DNA of 64,000 nt from Scilla litardierei. Its lineage: Eukaryota; Streptophyta; Magnoliopsida; Asparagales; Asparagaceae. How positions within the stretch are numbered: the first letter of the stretch is position 1; every line of letters starts with the position of its first letter. This document shows, piece after piece, positions 34,388 to 44,414 of the stretch. The notes below the pieces were generated by a model. It searched no databases. It saw only the letters and a program-made list of their open reading frames with translations, and was not told where the DNA came from. The stretch spans positions 136,722,448-136,786,447 of the forward strand of contig CM061136.1 in the NCBI GenBank assembly GCA_030789695.1. Direction: 5' to 3'. Made by a program: the position numbers and the translations under genes.

Positions 34388-37300
34388 GTTGTTCGTCGGC
34401 ATCATCATCATTGGTTCTCATGACATCTCACTCGGCCGTCGTCATCTTGCTGCATCATCTGCTACTTTGCTCTGGTGATCAGCAATTAGTCATCAACCAC
34501 AGTCAGCTTTGAAAAATAGGCCACTTTAGGAAAAATAAAAGGAAATTCAGAATATCCAATATAATACTTTTTAATATTTCATTATCAGGTTGAATTTCTG
34601 GGGCTACTCGACAGTTAATTATTTCTCACCAATGATGAGATATTCATTTGCTGGCAAGGCTAACTGTGGCCGTGATGCAATAAATGAATTCAAGACTCTT
34701 GTTAGAGAGGCTCATAAACGAGGAATTGAGGTGAGCAGCGGTTTGGTGATACTCCAGTTTTATCTTTCCAGTTTTAATGATTTCAGTTCTTCTTTTACTT
34801 GGCAGGTACTCTTGGATGTTGTCTTTAATCATACAGCTGAAGGGAATGAGAATGGTCCTATATTATCTTTTAGGGGTATTGACAACAACATTTATTATAT
34901 GCTGGCGCCTAAGGTACAGTTCACAACCTGCCTACATAACTGGGTTTCCTTCTCTCTGATAGAGAGTAAACCTAATTTTCGAATGAATTATTTCTTGGTC
35001 AAATTACACAGGTTATTTTCTAAATTCATAATATTTTGCAACTAGATGTGCTTGTCAGTTCCGCCACTCTCTCTGTATCTCTTATTCCATTTCGATTTTG
35101 GTAAAAAATTTCAGTTGACATTATCAGTATGTTTCTTTATAAAAAAATTCTATATATAAATACATATTTCATCAAACAATAATTGTGTGATGTTTTACCT
35201 TTACAGGGTGAGTTCTATAATTATTCTGGTTGTGGAAACACCTTCAACTGTAACCATCCTATTGTTCGTCAATTCATTGTGGATTGTCTGAGGTAAATTC
35301 TTCAGATATTTTATCTTTTCTTTTTCATTATTTAATTGTTCAAGGTAGACTCTTCAAGTATGTCTTTTCATCTTGTCTCATAAGTTGTAATATTATTACT
35401 GCCGATCTATTTGGACTACTGAAATGAATGCTAAGATGTGATCCTGCTATCGTTCTCTTGGACATTATTTGCCAAAGCTCTTAATTGACATGAACTCCAT
35501 AATTGCATCGTTCTGTACTTCCATTTATCAAGAAAGGAAAACATTTTTTTCAAAATTAATGCGAGCTTTGAGCGTGAATAAAAACGTGTAGTACATTAAT
35601 TTTTGAAACATGCTTTAGAATATATTGCATAACACCTTTTGCTGCTTTATAAGCACTTAATTTGACTATTAGGTATTCATGTATGTATCTTACAGATATT
35701 GGGTAACTGAAATGCATGTTGATGGCTTCCGCTTTGATCTTGCATCAATTATGACAAGGGCTTCTAGGTTTGTTCAATGCTTTTATTTTACTGCACACAT
35801 ATCTGTATATCTGTATGTATGTAGGAGTGGCTTTAAGGCTCCAAGCTCCGTCTATCAAAGTGCTTGGTGTGCAATGATATTGGATAGTCCACCTGATTGA
35901 CTTTCATCTACATGAGATTACATTTGTTTTGTTGTGAAGCAACTGTTCCGTTTGCAACCATGATGCATGAGAATATGGTTCCCAAATGCATCATCTTTTG
36001 TTGTCAGAGCTTTCAAAGCATGTAAAGCAAACCAATCAAATTATCCTATTTTTTTCATGCCATCCGATTTGGTATTTGTATGCAACCAAGCAAGTCTGCC
36101 CGGGAGCATTAAAGCCACCCCCAAACCACGTCCACACACAAATGAAGGTATGCTTACATATCTCCTTTTTTCCTTAAGCCTATGGGATGCTGCCAACATA
36201 TATGGAAGACCAATTGAAGGTGACCCTTTGACAACTGGGACCCCTCTTTGTTGTCCTCCGCTTGTTGAGATGATCAGCAATGATCCAATCCTCCGTGGGA
36301 TCAAGGTAGTTACCGATTATGCAATTTTAATTATAACTTTTCATTTTATAAGCGAACACAATTTCCATTCTTCTCCTTTGACCATAGGAAAAGACTATGA
36401 AATGGATATTTTCTGGAAGCCGTATTTGTGTTTTACATATTGGTGTTCTAATATTTGGGTCCAGTCAGAAACACCTTTTGATCAAATCTAACGTTTTTGT
36501 CCATAACATGCCATATTCACATCTAAGACGAAAATGTTAAATTGATATTTAGAGTACGAGTTCAATTTGCAGCTACATCTAAGGCTTATTAGACTTATAT
36601 CTCATCGGAACTTGCTACGTGGAATTGCCATATGTTAAATTTATACTCAGGATGGATTTGTTGGATGCTCGTGGTGACAGTTTCCAAAATATGAATATAC
36701 AGTTATTAATGCAGCGTTTATTATTAAATTTTAATAATAATATGTGTTATATACTATTAATCATGTTAGTCTGGTTTTAATTCATCATTCCTATTTTTGA
36801 CATAAATAAGTGTAGAGTGTTATTTTTATATTTAGAATATTTTTATCCAGGGCAGCTCTGCCATAGTATCAAGTGCTACTCCTTGGAGATTAAGTTATTG
36901 TGTGCTTATGCTGCATTATGCCCATTCATGTTTTAGTATTCATACATTAGGTTATTTGTTTTTTGTTGTCTTCTCTTTGCTTATTTATCAAACCCAGATT
37001 AATTACAATGGTATCTAGCATTCTTTTGCTAGATGGTGAGTTTCCAACATCATCGTACATCTGCATTACTGTTGTTTCATGTTAGGAAACAAACGAAAAC
37101 TGATGTATTGCTTCTACTTTCCTTGTGATATTAGCTCATTGCTGAGGCTTGGGACGCTGCGGGGCTGTACCAAGTTGGTCAATTTCCTCATTGGAATGCT
37201 TGGTCAGAATGGAATGGGCAGGTTAGCAACTTGTTTTATTTAGTACTATATTGCCGTTAAACGTATGTTGTCTATAAATTTGTTACTCAAAGTTAGTCAT

Positions 37301-38862
37301 ATTATCCAAGCTATACATGGACCATAAATACAAGAAAATATCTAGATAAGATAAAACACCTACTTCAATAATTAATTTTCACTTCCAAACCAGGACAGCA
37401 TTTGGCAGAAAATATATTATCGAGAATAAACACTTTAAGAGTCGCATTTTTATTTTGAGTGGATATGCATGTGGGTGTCCTTTCGTGCGTGCGTGTTTTT
37501 TGGTGATTATATTTGTTTACAGGGCTTTCTTGTTTGACTGGAGAACAAATTGCATGTCTGACGACAACTTTTCCTAAGACTCACCAAGGTATTTTAGTTG
37601 GGGTTTGTGAAAAGACTGTTTGTTACCTGAGTCGGGTGGATATGCTTTAGACTGTTGTGTCACTTGCATGTTATGATATCTTTTATCTTCTTTTTAAGAC
37701 ATTTTTTGCTAAAAGTCTAAAAATTAAAAATAATTAGTAAAAGCGACAAAAAATTTAATTAGCAAAACTGACCAAATTTCGCCATATCAGCGACAAGGGG
37801 CTCTGATTGGGCGCATGTGGACGCCGACGGGGCTTTTTTCAACTTGGCCGCACTTGGCAAGTGCGGCAAATTTGGACGCACTTGCCAAGTGCGGTCAAGT
37901 TGTATTGTTGGCATCAATTTCACATGAAAGATAAGTGGTTGGGTGGTAAGATGTTTGGTTGTGAGGTGAGAGGTCTTGGGTTCGAATCTCTGAATTCCTT
38001 TTTAAACAAATTTTTTGTTGAAAAAATAAAGGAGGTGTTTAAGAGTTGAACCCAATACCTCTCACCCCACAACCAAGTGCCATACCACCCAAACACTTGT
38101 CTTTGGTGTGAAATTGCTACCAGCAATACAATTTGGCCGCACTTGCCAAGTGCGGCCAAGTCCAAAAATCACTGTCAGCGCAAAAAATCCCTGTAAGCGC
38201 CGATGGGCGCCCACTAAGCGCCCCTAGTCGTCGACATGACTATATTTGATCGGTTTTGATAATTAATTTTTTTTGGTCGATTGTACTAATTATTTTTAGT
38301 TTTTAGTTTTTTTGCAAAAAATGTCCGTTTTTTATTTTTAAAAAGATATTCATTGGACGGCTCCACTTCAGCTGCTTATTGTATGTTATTTATTTTGTTT
38401 TATTTTCTGATCAATCCGTCAACTTTCCTTCATTTCTTGTCTATTCTCAGTATCGAGACATTGTGAGGCAGTTCATCAAAGGAACAGATGGATTTTCTGG
38501 AGCTTTTGCCCAATGCCTCTGTGGAAGCCCGCATCTCTACCAGGTAATTCTGGACTAAAATTAATTTAAAATTAAACATTGCACCAATTAATCACTATTC
38601 AGCCAAGTTTGTGTGTGTTGGTGGATCTACTTCTTTGCAACCGAAGTATTGATCGCTGTTTCATTTCTGACTTTTTTTCCTGCTCTGGCACTTGATAAAG
38701 TCATCTTATATACCAACTGCTAATTAAATATTAGTAGACTTCAGTACCCTTCAGCTACCATGCCATTCAGAATGCCAAAGCTAGGCAAACTGTAAATCCA
38801 CGCCATTCATTGTGAGTCGCTAACGGAAGCCCTTACGCTTACCAGATATTTGTCACATTATT

Positions 38863-38926
<64 letters not shown>

Positions 38927-41060
38927 TATATATATATATATATATATATTTCTTTTCCATTGTTCTAGATGCATGAAGGACAAATCCCTAAAATGTCCGG
39001 ATATTTGTTTATGTGTTGATCAAGATAAGGGCATAAATTTCTTACTTTGCCATGTGTATCAGTTTAATTCCCACATATCACTACTTTCTAATGTGTGGAA
39101 ATAGGATTGTGGAAATAGGATTTCATTCTGCTAATAATTAGTTGTAGCTTTGTGCAATGCCCTATAAAGATTTTGACGAGTTTTTCCTAAATAATTAAAG
39201 TAAAAAATCATAGAAAAGGTTGAAAGAAAGTGCAGATTATATCCGCTAATTAATTTCTAGGTTATTCACATTGCCAGAAAGAAAGAAGCAAAAGGGCAAG
39301 AGCATTTTGCTTGCCATCAATATTATAACATTGGTTAATCTCCTATCATTTTGAAGCTGATTATTAATCAAACTTCAAATAGAATGGCAAGATAAGAGGG
39401 AATTGCGTGTTTCAAGATTTTAACACGATAATGTACTCAATTTTCTTTATTTACATATGCTACCCTATATGATAGGAATACCAATATCCGGAAGCTATGG
39501 CACATGGTCACTGAAAAAGATGATAGCTGCATTATGCATTTTTCTATTATAATATGCCTTACTCACAGCAAATATGAGACAGGGAGGAGGAAGAAAACCG
39601 TGGAACAGCATTAACTTTGTCTGTGCGCATGACGGGTTTACCTTGGCTGATCTGGTGACATACTATAACAAGAACAACTTGTTCAATGGCGAAGATAATA
39701 GAGACGGAGAAAACCACAATCTCAGCTGGAACTGTGGGGAGGTGAATTTCGTAACTTCTGTGAATCAACTCTCCCCCCACCCCCAAATAATTATTTTACT
39801 AAAAGTTTCTTGCATCTCCTTTATTTTGGTCCATTCATCAAGAGTTATGCCTTCCCTTTGGCTAATTTTGTCGCATTAGCTCACAAGAGAAACCATCTTC
39901 TAAGATTGATGAACTGTTATATAGGATAATGTGAAATATCTATTAATTTTTATCTATGGAGCAAACGATAACTAAATGCAGATTTAACATTGCACTAGCC
40001 TTGAACAAACTTCAGCGATGGAACTATATCTGGTGCATTTTGCTGTTACTGCAGGAGGGAGAGTTTGCAAGCTTATCGGTTAGAAGGCTGAGGAAAAGAC
40101 AAATGCGGAACTTTTTCACTTGCCTCATGGTTTCTCAAGTAAGCATTTAAACGATCCTGATTCCTATTCCCCCTTCCATGATATGCAATTTGTATAATCC
40201 AAATTTTGCTTCAGTTGCATTAGCATGTCATTTTAATCTTGTCAGGGTGTTCCGATGATTTACATGGGTGATGAATATGGTCACACGAAAGGAGGCAATA
40301 ACAATACATACTGCCATGACAACTATGTGATCCTCACAAACATCAATATTCATTCCACTCCATTTCCATTCACACTCACTTCTAACTAATTCGCGTATTT
40401 TTGTTCCATTTCTTTGGCCGAGTCGCTGCAGATAAACTACTTTAGGTGGGACAAATTGGAAGAATGCTCATCCGATTTCTTTCGTTTCTGCCGTCTCATG
40501 ACCAAATTCCGTCGGTAAGTTACATAACATCCTATTCGTTCCATTTTGATACTCTATCCCAACCCTCTCAGTTACTTTACCTTAAAACTACCATCTGCAG
40601 TGAGTGTGAATCCCTTGGTCTAGATGACTTCCCTACAGCCGAGAGATTACAATGGCATGGCTACCAGCCGGGGATGCCCGACTGGTCTCCCACTAGCCGA
40701 TTCGTGGCTTTCTCTCAGGTAATTATGCTCCCATCTCCAAGTAGAAATCCACATCAATATGCTTAGCTCATTCACACCAATTCCATTGTTTCCTTTTCTC
40801 AGATCGATTCTTCAAAGACAGAGGTCTACATCGCCTTCAACACAAGCCATCTACCGGTCACAGTCGCCCTTCCCAGCCGCCCCGGCCACCGATGGGAGCC
40901 CCTCGTTGACACGAGCAAACCAGCGCCCTACGATTTCCTATCCGATGATCTCCCAGACCGTGTCATCGCCATCAATCAATACTCCAACTTCTTAGACTCC
41001 AACCTCTACCCAATGCTCAGCTACTCTTCTATCATCCTAACATTGCAACCGGATGTCTGA
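24197..41060 (+). CDS. ISA3: Isoamylase-type starch debranching enzyme 3 (3' portion, 14 exons)
   Basis: Isoamylase hydrolyses alpha-1,6 branch points of glucans; ISA3 is the plastid isoform acting mainly in starch breakdown. Exons: 24197-24288, 34589-34730, 34806-34913, 35207-35292, 35696-35767, 36179-36305, 37135-37221, 38451-38543, 39583-39741, 40055-40138, 40246-40326, 40432-40514, 40601-40718, 40803-41060. All introns are GT-AG, phases match, and the joined frame (1590 nt, 529 residues plus TGA) has no stop. GH13 motifs are present: [16 protein letters not shown] with the nucleophile Asp, LIAEAWD with the acid/base Glu, and [11 protein letters not shown]. The isoform call rests on ISA3-typical stretches such as [18 protein letters not shown] and the C-terminal [11 protein letters not shown]. 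The transit peptide and CBM48 region (about 240 residues) are missing: they lie upstream of the window or are lost. Intron 1 of this list is 10.3 kb and holds a retrotransposon. Confidence 0.95.
24289..25681 (+). other. ISA3: ISA3 intron, left flank
   Basis: AT-rich non-coding intron DNA between the first exon and the inserted chromovirus. No conserved reading frame or RNA gene was recognised. A stretch ending tctttaaattcggtgcatga (about 25624) resembles tctttaaatctggttcatga just right of the insertion (31949), hinting at an older local duplication. Confidence 0.6.
25682..26046 (+). repeat. 5' LTR of the intronic chromovirus
   Basis: A 365-bp LTR with a TATA-like tatatttaag at about 25831. 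It differs from the 3' LTR by scattered substitutions and lacks a ~50-bp insertion present near the start of the 3' copy. Confidence 0.92.
26240..31520 (+). pseudogene. gag-pol remnants of the intronic chromovirus
   Basis: A gag start region runs from 26246, with Gly/Pro-rich and acidic stretches to 27007. The gag core [20 protein letters not shown] is at about 27072 and the zinc knuckle [14 protein letters not shown] at about 27725. The protease reads [10 protein letters not shown] at about 27970 (one residue changed). RT has [20 protein letters not shown] and FFDD at about 28984, followed by RNase H, then integrase with [13 protein letters not shown] at about 30182 and a broken C-terminal region. 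At least a dozen stops or frameshifts are visible, so no product is expected. Confidence 0.9.
30786..31140 (+). repeat. Mixed 28/45-bp tandem array in the integrase tail
   Basis: About ten copies of tgcggttggggacatggtgta + cttaagt occur, some with an extra gagaccttacagt spacer, giving two unit lengths (about 28 and 45 bp) in irregular order. The unit is the codons for the V-G-D-x-V-Y-L segment of the integrase C-terminus. The array is therefore an in-gene amplification that destroyed the frame. Confidence 0.85.
31527..31941 (+). repeat. 3' LTR of the intronic chromovirus, with internal insertion
   Basis: A 415-bp LTR. The extra ~50 bases near 31546-31600 (atttccaccttgaggacaaa followed by actggacatcatggcgca) copy, in rearranged order, sequence found just upstream at 31456-31510. 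This is a local template-switch or duplication inside one LTR only. Confidence 0.9.
31992..32396 (+). mobile_element. Fold-back MITE in ISA3 intron
   Basis: The first ~40 bases (gggctaacttttaaaaagtc, then ccattgaactttg) match the reverse complement of the last ~40 (ggctcaaagtttatagggg, then ttttgttggaatttagcct). The pairing continues inwards in blocks (ttttgtgctcaaaacc with ggttattagcacaaa) to about 150 bases per arm. No coding capacity is seen. The termini resemble a widespread class of plant MITEs. A target duplication could not be fixed. Confidence 0.7.
33474..33555 (+). repeat. Compound microsatellite (AC)n(TC)n(CCCA)n
   Basis: Uninterrupted runs of ca, then tc, then ccca, ending in cactcact, lie in the ISA3 intron. 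The rest of 31947-34588 outside the MITE and microsatellites is AT-rich intron DNA with nothing recognised. Confidence 0.95.
34338..34384 (+). repeat. (TC)n microsatellite
   Basis: About 23 perfect TC repeats lie roughly 200 bp upstream of the ISA3 exon starting at 34589. Confidence 0.98.
35696..35767 (+). CDS. ISA3: ISA3 exon with catalytic nucleophile
   Basis: Encodes [20 protein letters not shown]. The Asp of FRFD is the GH13 nucleophile by family comparison. The exon begins with the last base of an Arg codon and ends two bases into the Ser codon completed at 36179. Confidence 0.92.
37135..37221 (+). CDS. ISA3: ISA3 exon with general acid/base
   Basis: Encodes [20 protein letters not shown]. 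The Glu of IAEAWD is the GH13 acid/base residue by family comparison. The exon is in phase 0 at both ends. The following 1229-bp intron contains the palindromic element 37698-38326. Confidence 0.92.
37698..38326 (+). mobile_element. Large palindromic (fold-back) element in ISA3 intron, arms with tRNA-like sequence
   Basis: The left arm runs from gacattttttgc (37698) and the right arm ends gcaaaaaatgtc (38326). Reverse-complementing the right arm reproduces the left almost along its whole ~300-bp length: the AT-rich ends, acttggccgcacttggcaag, aatttcaca, and the gagaggt(c/a)ttgggttc block. Only a few tens of bases near 38010-38040 are left as a loop. Each arm contains a sequence like a tRNA/SINE head, with agtggttgggtggtaagat and then gggttcgaatct (box B-like). 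It is non-coding and lies between ISA3 exons 37135-37221 and 38451-38543. Confidence 0.85.
38863..38950 (+). repeat. (AG)n(TA)n compound microsatellite
   Basis: About 30 AG repeats are followed directly by about 13 TA repeats, in the ISA3 intron before the exon at 39583. Confidence 0.98.
39583..39741 (+). CDS. ISA3: ISA3 exon with conserved His-Asp
   Basis: Begins [20 protein letters not shown]. The HD pair matches the third GH13 catalytic-site region (transition-state stabiliser). It ends after CGE, and the next exon continues EGEFASLS, in phase 0. Confidence 0.92.
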
Positions 41061-41090
41061 TTCATTGATGCTAATACTTCATTGAACATA

Positions 41091-41112
41091 AATAAATCAA
41101 GGAAACAATAAA
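41091..41112 (+). terminator. ISA3: ISA3 polyadenylation signals
   Basis: AATAAA occurs at 41091-41096 and again at 41107-41112, 31-47 bases after the ISA3 stop codon. Only 123 bases separate the two convergent stop codons, so the 3' UTRs of ISA3 and the minus-strand gene probably overlap. Confidence 0.6.
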
Positions 41113-41183
41113 CACAGCATTTCTTTGTTCTCATAAACGACACAATGAAACAAAACACAGGGTCAAAAATGTAATTTTTCCCC

Positions 41184-41612
41184 CTAACTCTTGGTGGCGG
41201 ACTTGACGGAGTCCCAGATGCGGGTGATGTGGGGGACGGCAGACGCGAGGGCATGGATGATGGCGCCGGATGCGATGCCGATGGCGATGGATTCGGGGAA
41301 GCCAGGCTTGGAGTCGATCTTCATCTCGAGGATGGCGAGGCGAGTGTTGACGGTGTCGAGCTTTCGCGATGCCTCGTTGGCGAAACGGTCCTTGTTGCCG
41401 GCGGCCCGGCTGGAGGAGACGGAGCGAAAGAGGAGCGTCTGGAGGTCGGAGATTGCTTTCAGGGATGACTCTCTTGAGTCCAGGCCTTGGGATTCGTAGT
41501 GAGCGAGTACTTCTTCCGGGCTTGGTGGCCGTCTCTTCTCTTTGCTGCTGCTGGTGGCAGGGTTGGTGGTTTCTTTGGATGGAGATGAGTTTGGGGTCGG
41601 AGGTTGCTCCAT
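41184..41612 (-). CDS. Small conserved plant protein with C-terminal hydrophobic segment, unknown function
   Basis: Intact single-exon ORF of 142 codons, beginning MEQPPTPNSSPSKETTNPAT. Residues 1-30 are Pro/Ser/Lys-rich and probably disordered. A helical middle follows (PPSPEEVLAHYESQGLDSRE to about residue 95). A hydrophobic, Gly/Ala-rich stretch SIAIGIASGAIIHALASAV (about 109-127) could be a tail-anchor or membrane segment, before a short basic end. It resembles an uncharacterised plant family recalled from general knowledge, but no named function is known. It is convergent with ISA3. A minus-strand TATA box (41702-41707) and telo-box (41652-41659) lie upstream, supporting a real transcription unit. 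GC-rich codon use differs from the AT-rich surroundings. Confidence 0.85.
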   Translation of the reverse strand: MEQPPTPNSSPSKETTNPATSSSKEKRRPPSPEEVLAHYESQGLDSRESSLKAISDLQTLLFRSVSSSRAAGNKDRFANEASRKLDTVNTRLAILEMKIDSKPGFPESIAIGIASGAIIHALASAVPHITRIWDSVKSATKS

Positions 41613-41651
41613 TTTTAATTTTTTTTTTAAAACCAGCTTTTGAGCTGGGGC

Positions 41652-41707
41652 TAGGGTTTTCTTGGAGACGAGGGGAAGGGGGACGAGTGGTTTAATGTGG
41701 GTTTATA
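41652..41707 (-). promoter_or_regulatory. TATA box and telo-box upstream of the 142-codon gene
   Basis: On the minus strand CTCTATAAAC is followed about 45 bases later by AAACCCTA, the plant telo-box often found in leaders of housekeeping and translation-related genes. The ATG follows 40 bases after the telo-box. Confidence 0.6.
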
Positions 41708-42021
41708 GAGAGCGGCCTTACGCTATCGCGTGAGCTTGAGAGGATAATGTGTTGGTTGGGGTAGCGATTATTGGGTTTCTCTTCATGGGCCGAGTTTGGC
41801 GTTTCTTGATGGTATCGTTGCACGAGCAACGAGGGTGCCCAATGGAGGCCGTAAGCTGATAACCCGATCTAAACCCGATCTAGAATTGTGGGTTCGGATC
41901 GTAACTTTACATCCATTAAAGTTATTGGGTTGGGTTTGAATATAAGATTCATATTTGCAATCTATGAGTTTGGATATACTTTGTTATATTCAAATGTACA
42001 TCTCAATTGCCCTGCTCAAAA

Positions 42022-42137
42022 TTTTGAGCAGCGATGCCAAGATACAAGTGTACTTATAGCTATGAGATCGTTATAAGAGTTTTGAGCAGCGATGCCAAGA
42101 TACAAGTGTACTTATAGCTATGAGATCGTTATAAGAG
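42022..42137 (+). repeat. Perfect 58-bp tandem duplication
   Basis: The 58-bp unit beginning ttttgagcagcgatgccaag is present twice in direct succession without a visible mismatch, implying a recent duplication. The surrounding 41750-43033 is AT-rich intergenic DNA with short gggttgggt and gggtcaaaccc motifs and no recognised gene. Confidence 0.95.
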
Positions 42138-42472
42138 TTGTAATGTAGATAATTAGTGGGTTTGCATATAGACGAACTAGTTACCCCTTGCTACCCTTAA
42201 CGGTCCTATAAGTCGGTGATCACTTGTTGATTAATGATTATGCCCATTTCAAAGTTGGGATGGCTCATGGATTGGAACGGGTTTGGATTGGGTCATTATC
42301 AAATCAACCCATATTTCATTGACTCATACCCGACCCTTGAATTTGCAGGTTGATCTGTGGATTATCTTTTTGACCCATAAGATGTTACATTTCCGATCGT
42401 TATCGTCATGTTCTGTTACGAATCAATTTCAGGCATATGAAACCTTAAACTAAAACTAAAATTTAATGAGCT

Positions 42473-42571
42473 ACGTTGCTCATCCTAGTGGTTGAATCAT
42501 CCGGTTGTCTCGGTGGAGGCACATGTTCGAATCCCACTACACATCTCTCCTTTTAATTTTCTTTATTTTCC
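42473..42571 (+). repeat. Possible tRNA-derived SINE head
   Basis: A box A-like TAGTGGTTGAA (42486-42496) and a box B-like GTTCGAATCCC (42525-42535) are spaced as in a tRNA gene. A T-rich stretch follows (ttttaattttctttatttt). It cannot form a canonical tRNA, so a SINE fragment or tRNA relic is more likely. Confidence 0.4.
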
Positions 42572-43033
42572 AGCTTTTAGGACTCCGATGGATACCTACC
42601 TGGCTTCTCCGTATTCGGGGTTAAGCGATCAATTCGGATGTACCCGTGTTCCACGGCCCATGTTTCCTGCTTTCCGATGGATTAAAAAAACCAAAATTTA
42701 ATAGCAACATCCCAAAAAACACTTCTAGAATCAGTTAAAAGATTTAATGTTTGACTCAAACCCACTAATAATTAACATAAAGATTTAAAAAGCCTCAATT
42801 TGGAGAACAAATCATTGGAGATTCTCACCCAAAACATAAATAGCAAATTGGTTCATATTAGAGATGTATCTATTAGAAAGGATTTACATTCAAACGATAC
42901 CAAGATTTGTGTGTGTAAATGTGTTGAAATAGATGTAGAAAGGTTAGGACGTCTACCTCGTATTGACCTGTTTAATAAGCTGGTTGATAGGTTTGGGTTA
43001 AATGGGTCAAACCCGTATATGCTTGATCCGAAC

Positions 43034-44091
43034 TGTTGCGGGGTAAGATCCGCATACAATGAATTTGTTTGTTGGGGGAACCAAGGGCACGATGGTTGTA
43101 TGGGGGGATGAAATCTAGGTAGGTTGTTAGACAGGTAGTGAGGGAAGGGTCGAGGCTAAGTGCACAGCAAAGGCCGACCACTAGATCAACTTCGTTAGGA
43201 CTCCGCCCTCCTGTCGCACTGCCGGAGACGGGTGTTGAATGCTATCCGTGAAGATGAGCTCACCTGCACACGTAGCAGCTCGTCAGAAAGGCCGGATTGG
43301 GGTCCAACCCTTAGCCTCTCCGATGCCTACGTTAGAGTTAGGACCTAGAAACAGAGCCTAGACACGCAGGTCGGACTGAGAGTGAGTCGACGTTATGTGG
43401 CGAGCTATAGTGGAAGAACAAAGATATGGGAGACCTTTGCTCTTGTGTGTGAATAACTAGAATGAGAGTTGATTGGCCCCCTCTCTCGATGGAGGTGAAG
43501 GGGCATTTATACCTGATGGAGGCGGTTAGGTGAGGCTGGAAGCTTCGGACGAGGATGTCAGACCCACGCGTGTCAGCTATGCTTTTGTCAGACGGCACGA
43601 CGGCCTATGATACTTTGTCAGGGTGTCGAGCCGAAAGCACCAATCGGTCAGGGGGCACAGCGGCCAGGGGGTGCTTTGTCAGGCTGTCGAGTGGCGGAAG
43701 CGTCAGTAGTGTCCTTGTACTAGGTGGGTTGTTGTGTCCGATAAGCTAAGGGGTCGACAGGGGTCGCCAATGGAGCGAGGCCCCCTCTCGAACCTCTTGG
43801 TCGCCTTCGATGGGCGACGAGCATCCTACTTGTATCCCAGCGAGCTCCGGGGGGAGCGGGCGCCCACTCGGCTAAGCGCGGGCGTAGTGTTCCCTTTCTG
43901 CTAAGTCAGGATGATTTCCAGGGGCGATAAGCGACATGCAGGCTAAAGGGATGAGGCGAGTAGTCGGCGGAGGTCGGTCGAAGTGTCCCTTTCCGCCAGT
44001 TGGGGACTCGGTCAGTGGAGGGGCCGAGCTGGCTGCGTGTGATGCGAGCTCGGATCGAAGTTTGGGATAGCACTATCTTTAGGGCGTAATA
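43034..44091 (-). repeat. 3' LTR of the 43034 Tat element
   Basis: 1058 bp. On the plus strand it runs TGTTGCGGGG to GGGCGTAATA (end mutated from CA to TA). It is close to the right LTR but has a 33-bp deletion near 43530. Confidence 0.92.
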
Positions 44092-44414
44092 ATTGCCCCC
44101 GTCATTCGAGCTTGGGGCGGAAACCCGGCTCAGGTCGGATGACGCCCTATGACGGCTATCCTTCCCCCTACTCAGGCGAGTCGGGGTGGCCTTCATGCTG
44201 GACTTAGAAGCGGCAGCGGCGGTTGCTTCGAAATACCCACCCTTCCTGTTGCCGCCATCATTACGATTTGAAAGGGCGGGGAGGATTCGAGGGGTCTCAG
44301 TTATCCAGGATGTGACGCGGGGTGGATACGACCGGGGGTGGGCAGTCGATGCGTCAGAGCGACTTGGATTGGCGTCGCGTTGCGGCGCTTCGACGGTTGA
44401 GATGACCCGCGATT

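Noticed and set aside
35900..36178. Open frame extending upstream of the ISA3 exon at 36179
   Set aside because: The acceptor at 36177-36178 restores the Ser-Leu-Trp-Asp phase expected for isoamylase. The upstream frame does not fit the family.
37926..37995. Functional tRNA gene
   Set aside because: Box A/B-like words are present, but no acceptor or anticodon stem could be formed, and the sequence lies within a palindromic element.
38850..39104. ORF with Arg-Glu repeats
   Set aside because: Translation of an (AG)n microsatellite inside an ISA3 intron.
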